IMG/VR virus record: IMGVR_UViG_3300042350_000976
Coordinates: 1 to 40,487 of that record
Reading direction: 5' to 3' (one strand)
Source of the DNA: a virus
Length of the DNA stretch: 40,487 nt
Of this stretch, positions 1 to 8,405 are shown in pieces (positions within the stretch are counted from its first letter, which is position 1; every line of letters begins with the position of its first letter). The notes under the pieces were generated by a model. It had not been told where the DNA came from, made no database searches, and saw nothing but the letters and a program-made list of their open reading frames with translations. The position numbers and the translations under genes were made by a program.

Positions 1-30
1 GTAGGGAGCGTCAACAACAGGGTATGCCAT
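1..30 (-). CDS. Probable major capsid protein, N-terminal 10 residues only (partial)
   Basis: On the minus strand an ATG at 30..28 opens a frame reading MAYPVVDAPY that runs off the left edge. TTGGAG lies about 7 bases upstream as a ribosome binding site. The gene follows a scaffold-like gene and a 149-aa gene in the same direction, which is where tailed phages place the major capsid gene, and the peptide resembles the start of coat proteins from podovirus-like environmental phages. Identification rests on ten residues and on position, so another head protein is possible. Confidence 0.5.
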   Translation of the reverse strand, partial: MAYPVVDAPY

Positions 31-49
31 TTGTGACTCCAAAAATGAT

Positions 50-499
50 TTAACCGCGTCCGAACTTCACCTCAGAGCGCCGCTCCTTGAAGACGGGCAT
101 CCGGGGATCGTTCTCGCGCATGAAGGCATTGTCAACCGACTGCATCTGTCCTTCAGTTTGACGCTGATAGTACGAGTTGCGTTGGTCAACAAACTCTTTA
201 GGTGTTTTGCAAAGGATGAGTCCACCGATCTCGATGCTGTCTGGAAACCGGGGCTTTTCCCCAGTTGCCATGATCTGGATTTCGGGATGCTCAGATGCCT
301 TCACAGGCTCCCAACCTTCGCGGAGTTTTGCGGAAACATGGCCCGGGTCGGCGGTGCCAAGAGTGCTGATACGGATCCAACGGAACTCGTAACCATCCTC
401 CGGGTTGGGGCTCGGCAGCAGTTCAGGTGGCATCCACTGCTTGGGACGCTCCATCTTTGCTCGGGTATCCAGATCTCGGGGGATTCGATTTTCAGCCAT
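50..499 (-). CDS. Conserved head-cassette protein of unknown function (149 aa)
   Basis: This is a soluble, hydrophilic 149-residue protein with no membrane segment or signal peptide. Its start overlaps the end of the scaffold-like gene by 8 bases, so translation is probably coupled, and it ends 20 bases before the probable capsid start. The central part (about residues 35-110) is mixed strand/helix with a Trp-rich WIRISTLG segment; the tail is basic (KERRSEVKFGRG). The position between scaffold and capsid suggests an accessory head protein such as a decoration or assembly factor, but I recognise no domain and the role is inferred only from neighbours. Confidence 0.75.
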   Translation of the reverse strand: MAENRIPRDLDTRAKMERPKQWMPPELLPSPNPEDGYEFRWIRISTLGTADPGHVSAKLREGWEPVKASEHPEIQIMATGEKPRFPDSIEIGGLILCKTPKEFVDQRNSYYQRQTEGQMQSVDNAFMRENDPRMPVFKERRSEVKFGRG

Positions 500-1430
500 T
501 TTGTTTCCTCAATTCTTCCGCAACCTGACGTGCATAGACTTCCAGAGGGAGGCCCAGACGCTTGGCGAGGTTAACTTGTGATTGGGTCAGCACGATTTTC
601 TTGGGCGCGGTGCTGCGGGAAGCGGGTGCCACGACGTTTGACTTCTTTGCTACCTTTTCCGAGGGGAAAGCATCGGGGAAAAGTTGCCGTACACGACCGT
701 TGATGCGGTCATAGTACTCATCACTCGTCGGATCCACCCCACTTTCTACAAGTTTGCGATGAACCGTTATGGCTACTGCGGTCATTTCGTCATCGACGCC
801 GAACCACGGATTGGCTTGTTGCCACGCACGGGCTTTCGGATCGACCGGAGCAGTTTCCTTAACCGGTTGTGAATCGGGTTGTACCACAGGTTTTTCCTGC
901 TGTACAGGTGCCGGTTTGAAATTATTGACCCGTTCGGCCTTGATCTTGGCAGCGGTCAGGGCTTCCTGGGCCTCTACAAGGCGGTCGGCATCCCCAGATT
1001 CGTACGCATCACGGTATTTCCGTTTGGCGTCCTCAATCTCCGTGGCCACCACCTTCTTGGCCTGTTCCAGAAGGGCTTGTTGGGTCTGGCCCTGGGAACT
1101 CTGGAGTTTCTTGTTCTCCTCCATGAGTTGTTGGGCAAACCGTACAGCCTCCTCTCGCTCACGGAGCGCGGCTTCTTTTGCCCGACGCTCATCGTGATAA
1201 CCCTTAGAGAAGTGCTGAATGCGCTTCTTAACCCCGTCTGAATACTGGGCCAGTTCGTCATCCGTGACTTCGGCAGGGGGCTCCTTCATGGGAGCACGGC
1301 CACGGTCCTCCGGGGGAGTATCGTCAATGACCTCAATATCGCCGTCACCTTCGACTTCGATCTGGATCTCGTCTTTCTCTTCCTTGACCTTCTCGTCAGG
1401 GAACTTGAACTCGTTTTTGTCGAGCGGCAT
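492..1430 (-). CDS. Scaffolding-like protein (312 aa)
   Basis: The protein has the composition of a phage capsid scaffold: a very acidic N-terminus (residues 1-60, rich in Glu/Asp), a long charged helical middle rich in Glu, Lys, Ala and Gln (about 75-185) likely to form a coiled coil, a Pro/Val linker, and a basic C-terminal segment with helix-forming residues. Scaffolds direct coat assembly and usually bind coat through a basic C-terminal helix. It lies between the GroES-like gene and the probable capsid gene. There is no catalytic motif. The function is inferred from composition and position. Confidence 0.7.
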   Translation of the reverse strand: MPLDKNEFKFPDEKVKEEKDEIQIEVEGDGDIEVIDDTPPEDRGRAPMKEPPAEVTDDELAQYSDGVKKRIQHFSKGYHDERRAKEAALREREEAVRFAQQLMEENKKLQSSQGQTQQALLEQAKKVVATEIEDAKRKYRDAYESGDADRLVEAQEALTAAKIKAERVNNFKPAPVQQEKPVVQPDSQPVKETAPVDPKARAWQQANPWFGVDDEMTAVAITVHRKLVESGVDPTSDEYYDRINGRVRQLFPDAFPSEKVAKKSNVVAPASRSTAPKKIVLTQSQVNLAKRLGLPLEVYARQVAEELRKQNG

Positions 1431-1439
1431 ACGTCCTCC

Positions 1440-1844
1440 TTATGCCCGTGAGATGCCACGGGGATCTTCCACCACGGCTTCCACAGAATCGTCGTTGATG
1501 ATGCGGAACTCCCGACCGTGAATCTTCACGCGGGTGCCCGTGTTGGGTCGTACCAGAACGAAGTCCCCAGGCTTGCACGACGGCCCACTGGGGAAGCGGG
1601 TTTTGTCGCCATAAGCGTCTGGCCCCACCTTCATCACAAACAGCACGGGAGACATGACTTCTTCGAAGTGCATGGTCTGACCAGCCTTAACGATCCCGCT
1701 CTCATACTCACGGTCAATCTCCGGTAGCGCACAGAGAAGGTGGTAGGTTGCAGGATCGGGAAGTTGTTTGGCCTTCTCTTCTGCTGTCTCCGGTAGCGTA
1801 GTTGGCACGGCATCTTCGCCGGTACTAAGGAGGATTTCACTCAT
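1440..1844 (-). CDS. GroES-like co-chaperonin
   Basis: Residues about 35-128 follow the Cpn10/GroES pattern in order: an N-terminal strand, a SGIV segment followed by a flexible mobile-loop-like stretch, VLFVMKVGP (compare VLAVG in GroES), CKPGDFVLVRP (compare VKVGDIVIF), then FRIINDDSVEAVVE (compare VLIMSESDILAIVE). The length (134 aa) exceeds bacterial GroES (about 97 aa) through an N-terminal extension. Phage co-chaperonins such as T4 Gp31 replace host GroES so that GroEL can fold the coat protein. Its place between portal-side genes and scaffold/capsid fits that role. Its start overlaps the end of the upstream 67-aa gene by 8 bases. Fold assignment is from motif comparison by eye. Confidence 0.75.
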   Translation of the reverse strand: MSEILLSTGEDAVPTTLPETAEEKAKQLPDPATYHLLCALPEIDREYESGIVKAGQTMHFEEVMSPVLFVMKVGPDAYGDKTRFPSGPSCKPGDFVLVRPNTGTRVKIHGREFRIINDDSVEAVVEDPRGISRA

Positions 1845-2040
1845 CGTCGCTTTGCTCCATTCGTCGCACGAGGTCGGTTATGAAAGCATGTGCAACCGAG
1901 AGACCCCGGATCTCGCCGCACATGGATTTGTATTCGGAATAGTCTTTGGCGGTGCCATCGACAACAGCCCGTGCAATAGCCTCACGGTGTTCTTCGATGT
2001 CCTTGAGCACCACGGAAAACGCAGTGGTTGCCATGTTCAC
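1837..2040 (-). CDS. Small hypothetical protein (67 aa)
   Basis: A 67-residue, mostly helical, acidic-ended protein (C-terminus EQSDDE) that overlaps the glycosyltransferase stop by 4 bases (ATGA type) and the GroES-like start by 8 bases, so it belongs to a translationally coupled chain. No domain is recognised. A single Cys near residue 42 and no hydrophobic segment argue against membrane insertion. It may be a small accessory factor of head assembly. Confidence 0.65.
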   Translation of the reverse strand: MNMATTAFSVVLKDIEEHREAIARAVVDGTAKDYSEYKSMCGEIRGLSVAHAFITDLVRRMEQSDDE

Positions 2041-2774
2041 TCCTTGTTAAGCGGTTGGTACGTGATGTGATCCATACCGGCATGCTTTGCCCAAACACGG
2101 ATGTAGTTGCAGATTGGACGCTCAGTGCACGTGTCGCACTTCTTGTTGGTCCCGCTTGCATTACCACCGTGCCAACGATGTTTGTAAAGAACGTACGGCA
2201 CCCGCATGAACGGGTACTTTTCTGCGATCTGCATGAACAGATCACCATCCTCACAGGCGCTAATCAACTTAGTGTTGTACCCGGCAGTCGTGTCGTACGC
2301 AGACCGCCTGTACATACCGAAGTGACGCCAACCAAAGTGAGATAGGTTCTCTTCAGGCTCTTTATTGGCGTGGTACTGATAGACCACACCATCACCGTTC
2401 ATCCAGGCGTTGTCAGACTGGAACAGCGCCACGTCAGGATGCGCATCTGCGACCTCCACCATGGTGGCAACAGAGTATGGGTAAAGTTCATCATCACCAT
2501 CAAGATGGCAGATTAAATCTCCAGTGCTAACCGCAAATGCGGCTGCTCTGTTACCCGGAATACCCAGACGCTTGGGGTTCTGGTGACACTTGATACGTGA
2601 ATCAGATTCGGCTAAGGCTTGCGCCAACTCCCACGTCCCATCCCTTGACCCATCATCACTGATGATGAGTTCCCAGTCTTTGTAAGTCTGCTGCTTCACG
2701 CTATCAACGGCGGCTTTGACGAACTGCACGCTGTTGTAGGTCAACATCAGGATGGAAACGCGGGGGTTGCTCAT
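2037..2774 (-). CDS. Family 2 glycosyltransferase (GT-A fold)
   Basis: The N-terminal half carries the classic GT2 pattern: VSILMLTYNS (6-15), SVKQQTYKDWELIISDDGS (about 25-43), and the metal-binding DxD region LDGDDELYP (about 91-99). Such enzymes transfer a sugar from a nucleotide-sugar donor. The C-terminus has a Cys cluster (CDTC, then PIC a few residues later) that could bind metal. There is no transmembrane segment, so it should be cytosolic. It is inserted between portal and GroES-like genes with 4-base overlaps on both sides, so it is expressed with the head genes; the target might be a virion protein, DNA or a host glycan. Acceptor and donor cannot be told from sequence. Confidence 0.85.
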   Translation of the reverse strand: MSNPRVSILMLTYNSVQFVKAAVDSVKQQTYKDWELIISDDGSRDGTWELAQALAESDSRIKCHQNPKRLGIPGNRAAAFAVSTGDLICHLDGDDELYPYSVATMVEVADAHPDVALFQSDNAWMNGDGVVYQYHANKEPEENLSHFGWRHFGMYRRSAYDTTAGYNTKLISACEDGDLFMQIAEKYPFMRVPYVLYKHRWHGGNASGTNKKCDTCTERPICNYIRVWAKHAGMDHITYQPLNKE

Positions 2775-5170
2775 TGCTTCGGTGCCTGCCGGGGCTTCAT
2801 CATGGTCTTGACCACATCAGCGCGGATCTTCTTGTCTGCCTGACGAGTCTGATTGGCCTGACGCATCTGCTCCTTCTGCATCTCCACGGCGATGCGCTCA
2901 CGCTCCAGGCGAATCTTCTCCTGTGCGATCTGGAAGTCCCGCTGCGAGTCCTGCTCTTTGCGCTGCAACTCCTGAGCCTTGAGGGCGAGTTCCTGTTGCT
3001 GCATCTGAAGCGCAGGGTTCTGAGCCATCTGTTGGGCTTGAGCTTGTTGAGCCTTACCCATGTTGGTCTGAAGAAGTTGCTGTGCAGCCTGAGCCACCAG
3101 ACGTGACAACTGCACCTCGGTGTTCTCGTCCAACTCAGCATCAGGCGGAGTCATGGGCACGCCCAACTGCTCCTCGATCTGACGACGATAAGCAAACGCC
3201 ATGTGCTCTGCGACGTGAGCCATGATGGCTGCGCCCATCTGCTGCGCCATCGGCGACTGGCCAATCATCTGAGCCACCATCGGATCCTGCAACAACGCCA
3301 TGTGCGTGGCGATGTGTGCCTGATGATCTTGGTAGATGAATGCTTTCGTCGGCTTGCCCGTGAGGAAACTCATGTTCTCGCTGATCGGATCGCGGGGCTT
3401 CTGATCCTCCTCGACCGGCACCAACTTCTCGGCGTTCTTGATGCCCAGGACTTCAAGCATCTGACGGTGCAGGTTAGGCAGGTCGTAGATCTGCGGTGCA
3501 CCTTGAGCCAACTGGAGCGCGGCTTGGTACTGCATGATCCGCTGCGCCATCGTAGAGGCATTAGGATCAGAGACCGGAATCACCTCAACGAGGTCATAGT
3601 CAGCCTGCTTGGCTGCGACGTTACCGCCTACGGGGACGTAGGAATAGTCCTCCGGCATGTAGTCCCTGATGATCTGCTTGAGCAGACGGAACTCCATCTT
3701 CAGGCTGTCATGCACACGGGCCTGCACCGCGCTCATGGTCTTGAGTTGGCGCTCAAGCAAGGCAAGTGTGGTGCCCACCGGAGCCTGGGCCGACATGTCG
3801 CTGATGTTCAGGTCAGCGATAGCGGCTAGGCGACGACCCTCATCGGTGATCTTGTCAAGGAGTCCTGCCAGAACCTGACTCGGTTCTTTGTACGGCAGGT
3901 GCATGATGTTGTCACGGATCGTGCCGGACGGGACATCTACATCTCGGAACTCACCCGGGGCGATGGGGGTGTCGTCACCTTTGACTCGGAGTCCACGGGA
4001 CTTGAGACCGCCCGGGAGGTTGCTGAGGGTACCGGCGTCAACCAACTGGCGAATAATCGCGGTCCCTGCACGAGCATAGCCACCAACAATATGAATGAAG
4101 CCAAGGCCATAAGCACCAAAGCCAGGGATATAAGTGTACTGAACGAAGTGCTGTCGTTTGAGGTGTCGCTCATCGCCTTCCTCCCAGTTACGTCGGATTG
4201 CCAGAACCTTCTGTGACCCCCGATCAATTGTGATGATGTACGGGTATGCAACCCCATCCTCACTCTCGTAACCGGGCATGTCCCAGTCCACATGAATCTC
4301 AAGCACCTGATACCGGTCGTCGTCGGTCAGGGTGTAGCCACCTTCCTCGGCTTTCTTCTTCTCGATGTCCGTGAAGATTCGCACCGGCTCGCCCAGTTCC
4401 ACCTCCCGGTAGAACCCGACAGCCATCAGTTTCTTCAGGTCATTCTCAGTCTTGCGCATGACGTGCGTGACCCGCTCGGCCTTGTACACGTTTGACGCGC
4501 CATACGGCATGATGATGTCTTCAGCCGGGATGAACGGTGCAGTCTGCCGCCCGATAGTCGGGTCGTAGTACACCTTCTTGAACGCTGATCCTGCCAAGCC
4601 CAGGTTGTAGAGCATGCGCTCATGTTCGGGCCGGTACTCGATCATCTCGTCCGTGAGGCGGTAGTTCATGTCGTCACGAACACGCTCTGCGGCATCCTCG
4701 TTCTCACGAGTGACTTCACCAATGATCTGAGTCTTCACCGGGCCTTGAGCCGGGAATGTCTCGGTGATCATCTCGGACTGAAACCGGATCGCCGCTTCCG
4801 TGAGGATGGGTGAGTACACGCCACACGCACCGAGCCAGGGCTCTGCACGCTCCTCGTACTTCATCCCCAGGACTTCCAGACCCTTGACGTACATGTCGGC
4901 CCAGTCCTTGCGGCTGCTGATGTCAGCATCCACCAGACCAACCAGTTCGGATGCCAAGTTCTCCAGGGCACCCTCCTCCATGTATTCGGCGAGGTTTGCG
5001 TCGAATGACTCGTCACCCTTTGTTTCTTCCTCGGGCTCCAGATCAATCTCGACCCCACCAGCCACGATCCTCATGGACTCGGGGTTCTCGACCTCAATCT
5101 CCAGAGCAGGCTCTTCAGTCAGCATGTCGGGGTCCAACGTGGTCAGACCCTTGTCAATGTTTGTAGCCAT
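2771..5170 (-). CDS. Portal protein (P22-type, podovirus-like, 799 aa)
   Basis: Length, order (directly after TerL) and content fit a large head-tail portal of the P22-like class. After an acidic N-terminus come features common in these portals: SRKDWADMYVKGLE (about 87-100), EERAEPWLGACGVYSP, AIRFQSEMITETFPAQGPVKT, then a mixed beta region with the KKVYYDP stem-like segment and the conserved GFGAYGLGF / RQLVDAGTLSNLPGG run. The last 150 residues are Gln/Ala/Met-rich and coiled-coil-like, comparable with the barrel of long portals. A dodecameric ring at the capsid vertex is expected. It overlaps the glycosyltransferase start by 4 bases. Confidence 0.9.
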   Translation of the reverse strand: MATNIDKGLTTLDPDMLTEEPALEIEVENPESMRIVAGGVEIDLEPEEETKGDESFDANLAEYMEEGALENLASELVGLVDADISSRKDWADMYVKGLEVLGMKYEERAEPWLGACGVYSPILTEAAIRFQSEMITETFPAQGPVKTQIIGEVTRENEDAAERVRDDMNYRLTDEMIEYRPEHERMLYNLGLAGSAFKKVYYDPTIGRQTAPFIPAEDIIMPYGASNVYKAERVTHVMRKTENDLKKLMAVGFYREVELGEPVRIFTDIEKKKAEEGGYTLTDDDRYQVLEIHVDWDMPGYESEDGVAYPYIITIDRGSQKVLAIRRNWEEGDERHLKRQHFVQYTYIPGFGAYGLGFIHIVGGYARAGTAIIRQLVDAGTLSNLPGGLKSRGLRVKGDDTPIAPGEFRDVDVPSGTIRDNIMHLPYKEPSQVLAGLLDKITDEGRRLAAIADLNISDMSAQAPVGTTLALLERQLKTMSAVQARVHDSLKMEFRLLKQIIRDYMPEDYSYVPVGGNVAAKQADYDLVEVIPVSDPNASTMAQRIMQYQAALQLAQGAPQIYDLPNLHRQMLEVLGIKNAEKLVPVEEDQKPRDPISENMSFLTGKPTKAFIYQDHQAHIATHMALLQDPMVAQMIGQSPMAQQMGAAIMAHVAEHMAFAYRRQIEEQLGVPMTPPDAELDENTEVQLSRLVAQAAQQLLQTNMGKAQQAQAQQMAQNPALQMQQQELALKAQELQRKEQDSQRDFQIAQEKIRLERERIAVEMQKEQMRQANQTRQADKKIRADVVKTMMKPRQAPKQ

Positions 5171-5178
5171 GTGAATCC

Positions 5179-6750
5179 TCAGTAATACCCCGCCCTACGC
5201 GGACTTTTGAAATAGCGAATCTCATCCTTCTCGTCGGTAGGCAGGCGAATGAAGCCGCCCTGACGGAACCGCATGAGGGCCATCACCGTGGAGTCCACCA
5301 AGTCGTCGTTAGTCATGAACGGAAATCCTGCGATTTCTTCTACGACTTCCTCGGCCCAACGTGTCTGTGGAACCCAACACAACCCAGACTGCACGATGTC
5401 AGCCACCGAGTTTAGACGCGCTAACTTGTCACCGCTACCCCGGTGTGGTGTGTATTCCTGCACCGGCAAGCCCATGCGGCGCATCTCCTGATACAGGGCG
5501 GTACCGGCAGATTTCTTTTCCACGATGAACGAATCAGGCTCCCACTCCTTGTATTCCTCAAGGGCAAGTTTCTTGAGTTCAGGAAACTCCAGACGCTTTT
5601 TGATGGAGTTGAGCAGGATGATGGAGTGCCGGTCTTCTTCCTCATTGAAGAACACGCCCCACGTGGTTAGCGCGGTGAAGTCAGCACGGTTGTTTGTCTC
5701 GGCAGCGGCGTCCAAAGACATGATGATGTACTCGCACGAGGGCGGATCCTCGGACTTCCACTCCTGCCACCAATCACGCTTGATGACGGATGCTTCTTCT
5801 GCGGTGGGGTTCTGCTGATACTGGGCGTTCCACTGGAACACCGGCATAGACGCCTTGGTACGGTACAGCGCCTTGAGATCAAAGAACTCAGGCCAGAGCG
5901 GTTTTTCTATTGTTTTGTCAGGATCTGACGGGCTTGGGACGTTGAGAATGGCAGGAAACTCTACAACTTCATACTGATCGGCATTCTCATTCTGGGCCAT
6001 GTCACGGGTGACACGACCTGTCAGATCATCCAAATGCCACCGTGTCTGCACGATGGCCACACGTCCACCCGGCATCAAGCGCGTTCTTGCGCCGTAAGTA
6101 AACCACTCGTAGGCTTTTTCGAACACGTCGAAGTTGCCATTGATGATGTCCTGCTCGTTGTGTGGATCATCAACCAATAACAAGTCAGCACCACGTCCAG
6201 CAAGTGCGGATCCGACACCGCACGCAAAATACTCACCGCCAAAGTTGGTGTTCCACCGCCCTGCGCTCTTGGAGTCCTGCGCCAACGATACGGTGGGGAA
6301 GACCTGCCGGTACAAGTCAGTGTCGATGATGTTTCGCACCTTCCGACCGAAGTCCACGGCCAGATCCGTGGTGTGCGACACCATCAGCACCTTCTTGTTT
6401 GGGTACTTCCCGATGAACCATGCAGGGAAGTAGATGGACACCAACTGGGATTTGCCATGGCGGGGCGGCATGTTCACGCACACCCGGTCCTTGCTCCCCT
6501 CGGCGATGTCCATGAGCAGGTTAGCCAGACGCCGATGGTGCTTGCCCACCTTGTAGTCGGGCTGCATGTGCTTGCAGAACTCGATCAGGTCGTTATGGCA
6601 CCGGGCTGCGTGCTGCCGTTCCTCCAAAACGGAGGCGATTTTCAGGATCTCGGCCTGTTCTTCGGGCGAAAAGTGGTCGATGTTGTCCAATAACTGCTGA
6701 ACTTCCTCTGAAGAGAAGTCCAGGGCGGCGGAAAGCGCCGTTTCAGTCAT
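5179..6750 (-). CDS. terL: Terminase large subunit (DNA packaging ATPase-nuclease)
   Basis: The ATPase half has a terminase-type Walker A at residues 94-101 (PPRHGKSQ), a conserved MVSHTTDLA segment (about 123-131), and Walker B LLVDDPH near 191-197. The C-terminal RNase H-like nuclease begins at IMSLDAAAETNNRADF and has a later acidic site near DLVDSTVMALMRF. This motor pumps DNA into the prohead and cuts concatemers. I chose the ATG at 6750 (MTETALS): an in-frame upstream extension lies wholly inside the small-subunit gene and has an unnatural composition. The chosen start overlaps the TerS stop by 8 bases. Length (523 aa) is normal. Confidence 0.95.
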   Translation of the reverse strand: MTETALSAALDFSSEEVQQLLDNIDHFSPEEQAEILKIASVLEERQHAARCHNDLIEFCKHMQPDYKVGKHHRRLANLLMDIAEGSKDRVCVNMPPRHGKSQLVSIYFPAWFIGKYPNKKVLMVSHTTDLAVDFGRKVRNIIDTDLYRQVFPTVSLAQDSKSAGRWNTNFGGEYFACGVGSALAGRGADLLLVDDPHNEQDIINGNFDVFEKAYEWFTYGARTRLMPGGRVAIVQTRWHLDDLTGRVTRDMAQNENADQYEVVEFPAILNVPSPSDPDKTIEKPLWPEFFDLKALYRTKASMPVFQWNAQYQQNPTAEEASVIKRDWWQEWKSEDPPSCEYIIMSLDAAAETNNRADFTALTTWGVFFNEEEDRHSIILLNSIKKRLEFPELKKLALEEYKEWEPDSFIVEKKSAGTALYQEMRRMGLPVQEYTPHRGSGDKLARLNSVADIVQSGLCWVPQTRWAEEVVEEIAGFPFMTNDDLVDSTVMALMRFRQGGFIRLPTDEKDEIRYFKSPRRAGYY

Positions 6751-7366
6751 CAGAGTCCTCGATTTCGCTCTCGGGCACCAGGGTCTCGGCGTTTTTCGGC
6801 GTATCCAGACCCAATTCCGCGTCCACGTCGATGATCTCCCCACCCAACTGCACCGGTTTGGTCAGTTTCACGAGTTTCTCGCGCAGTTTTGCACGCAGTT
6901 CGTCCGTGGACTGGTGGGTAACCGTGACTTCTGTCTTGTCGGCGAAGAGTCCCACGTCCGAAACCTTGCCCAGGAGTTCCAAAGCACGGATTCTGATGCG
7001 CGGATCGGGGTTCTGAGACTCCTCGATCAGTCGGTTTGTCACCGTGTGGCGCAACTCCACGGCGTGGGTGACCACTGCACGCCCATACTCATCCAGATAA
7101 GACCGGATGTTGACCAGGGATGCGGGGGTTAGGGTCGATGCACGGACATGGGTGACCTGTGCCGACGTGGTTTGCGGGTCTGCTGCGTAAGAAGACAACA
7201 GTGCAGCGGCAGTTTCTTTGTCTTCCTGTGACTCCTGCACCTCCAGTCCATGCTCTTTGAGCAGTTCTATAGAGGCGCACGCTGCCCTTGCGCGTTCACG
7301 CAGGTCTACGTAGTCCGTATCGGGCGGGATCTCGATGCCGAGTTCCACAGGAATTTCAATTGTCAT
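6743..7366 (-). CDS. terS: Terminase small subunit (probable)
   Basis: This 207-residue gene lies immediately upstream of TerL and overlaps it by 8 bases, the standard place for the small subunit that recognises packaging DNA. The middle (about 75-160) is helical and contains the RIRALELLGKVSDVGLFADK stretch, similar in style to small terminases of podovirus-like phages, followed by a helical THQSTDELRAKLREKL segment and an acidic tail (ESEIEDSDD) that may contact TerL. The ATG at 7366 is preferred over a TTG two codons earlier. No good Shine-Dalgarno sequence is visible. Assignment is mainly by position. Confidence 0.75.
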   Translation of the reverse strand: MTIEIPVELGIEIPPDTDYVDLRERARAACASIELLKEHGLEVQESQEDKETAAALLSSYAADPQTTSAQVTHVRASTLTPASLVNIRSYLDEYGRAVVTHAVELRHTVTNRLIEESQNPDPRIRIRALELLGKVSDVGLFADKTEVTVTHQSTDELRAKLREKLVKLTKPVQLGGEIIDVDAELGLDTPKNAETLVPESEIEDSDD

Positions 7367-7450
7367 GCGCAAGCCAACGGAGGGTTAGCCGAATGCAGCG
7401 GAATGTAGCACAAGATTTTTTGTTTTGGGAAGGAGGTTGGGACTCCTACC

Positions 7451-7516
7451 GGGGGGTGTTTCTATATAGAGGGGGTGGGTTAGGGTTTACCCTGGGATAA
7501 TTAAGGGGGGAGGGGG
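7451..7516 (+). other. G-rich tract with seven G-runs (possible G-quadruplex)
   Basis: On the plus strand, G-runs of 3-6 bases occur at 7451-7456, 7471-7475, 7477-7479, 7483-7485, 7494-7496, 7505-7510 and 7512-7516, with short loops (T, TTA and similar). A 10-bp palindrome TCTATATAGA (7461-7470) sits between the first two runs. The tract lies in the divergent region between TerS and the first plus-strand gene, where the late leftward promoter must also lie; I could not identify that promoter. The four central runs fit the quadruplex consensus. Confidence 0.5.
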
Positions 7517-7666
7517 TTGTTTGTGTGGAATAGCATGCCTAGACGCGCGTGGGGCCCACGCTGCCAATATGCCCTCCCCCCAGGTGGGTGGGGTCGCGCC
7601 GCGCCGGATTCGGTTTTCTCCTGGCCATGGCCATGCGGCGCTGCCGCGCTGCGGCCCTCGCGCCAG

Positions 7667-7687
7667 AATCTAGTCGCCGACTAGATT
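7667..7687. promoter_or_regulatory. Palindromic operator copy 1 (21 bp)
   Basis: A perfect inverted repeat with arms AATCTAGTCG and CGACTAGATT around one central C. Its 17-bp core TCTAGTCGCCGACTAGA (7669-7685) recurs three more times, at 8498, 9211 and 10371. This copy lies 19 bases upstream of the proposed -35 element at 7707, unlike copies 3 and 4, which lie downstream of their promoters. It is probably the binding site of a dimeric regulator. Confidence 0.8.
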
Positions 7688-7706
7688 ATCTGATTGTGTG
7701 TTTCCC

Positions 7707-7735
7707 TTGCGGATCGTGTCAGAACATCCTACAGT
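7707..7735 (+). promoter_or_regulatory. Sigma70-like promoter for the 178-aa gene
   Basis: TTGCGG (7707-7712) and TACAGT (7730-7735) are separated by 17 bases. The predicted transcript begins shortly before an imperfect hairpin at 7743-7765 (CTGCG and CGCAG, with inner CAC/GTG and one G-A mismatch), so the 5' leader starts with a stem-loop as in the promoters at 9144 and 10281. The -35 match is moderate. Confidence 0.5.
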
Positions 7736-7793
7736 TCAATCACTGCGGCACATTCCGTGACGCAGACAACCCTGATCTTGAAAGGATCTGATC

Positions 7794-8330
7794 ATGAACG
7801 CAACCGTTAAGTTTCCCTCCGCTGCCACGTGCACCATTGTGATTGACGCCCTCAAGGGTGACGTGACTCAGTCGAATCGTTGGAAGAAGGCCGCAGACGC
7901 CCTCAGTGCTGATGGCGTCACGGCAGCATCCCTGGCCACCGTGAAGAAGGGTGGCAATGAGGATCTGCGCACCTTTGTGAAGGCCAAGATCGTGATGCCC
8001 TCATTCACTGCCGCTGAACAGCGTTTGCTTGAGACCCCCACGAAGGGTCTGAGTGATGAGAAGAAGGGCAAGAAGGCCACCCTTCAGATGGACGTGGGTT
8101 CGCGCCTCAGCAAGATCGAGCGCCACCTGCAAGCCGCTGAGGAAGCCGCTGCCGCTGCCCTTGAGGGCGAGTCAGAGGGCGCAGGTGCGAAGAAGCCCAC
8201 GAAGGAAGATACGTGGCGCAAGACCCTGAGCACCATTGTGGATCAGGCACAGAAGGCCGAGGGTGCGAAGGTCAACGATGTTTCAGCCTTCATCAAGGCA
8301 CTCAAGGACGCTATCGCACGCATCCAGTAA
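7794..8330 (+). CDS. Lysine/alanine-rich hypothetical protein, own transcription unit (178 aa)
   Basis: The ATG at 7794 is preceded by GAAAGGA (about 10 bases upstream). The protein is highly charged, rich in Lys, Ala and Glu, and predicted mostly helical: an N-terminal domain (1-85), a central helix (about 98-125) turning into an Ala/Glu/Gly linker, and a C-terminal helical domain (140-178). It has no membrane segment, Cys cluster or enzyme motif. It stands alone between its own promoter and a strong terminator, a layout typical of abundant early products. An abundant DNA-binding or host-takeover protein is possible, but I recognise no family. Confidence 0.8.
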   Translation: MNATVKFPSAATCTIVIDALKGDVTQSNRWKKAADALSADGVTAASLATVKKGGNEDLRTFVKAKIVMPSFTAAEQRLLETPTKGLSDEKKGKKATLQMDVGSRLSKIERHLQAAEEAAAAALEGESEGAGAKKPTKEDTWRKTLSTIVDQAQKAEGAKVNDVSAFIKALKDAIARIQ

Positions 8331-8344
8331 GACCCTACCCTTTG

Positions 8345-8371
8345 AGCCCCGCTTCGGCGGGGCTTTTTTTT
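8345..8371 (+). terminator. Intrinsic terminator after the 178-aa gene
   Basis: AGCCCCGC (8345-8352), a TTCG tetraloop and GCGGGGCT (8357-8364) form a perfect 8-bp GC-rich stem, followed by a run of eight T residues (8364-8371). It lies 14 bases after the stop codon. This is a textbook rho-independent terminator that isolates the gene from the repeat region downstream. Confidence 0.95.
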
Positions 8372-8405
8372 GCCCTAAGTTTTTTGGGTGGGATCTCCCC
8401 ACCCT

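Noticed and set aside
6751-6843. N-terminal extension of TerL to 6843
   Set aside because: The extension is entirely inside the TerS gene in another frame, is rich in Arg, Trp and Pro, and the 8-base-overlap ATG at 6750 gives a normal length.
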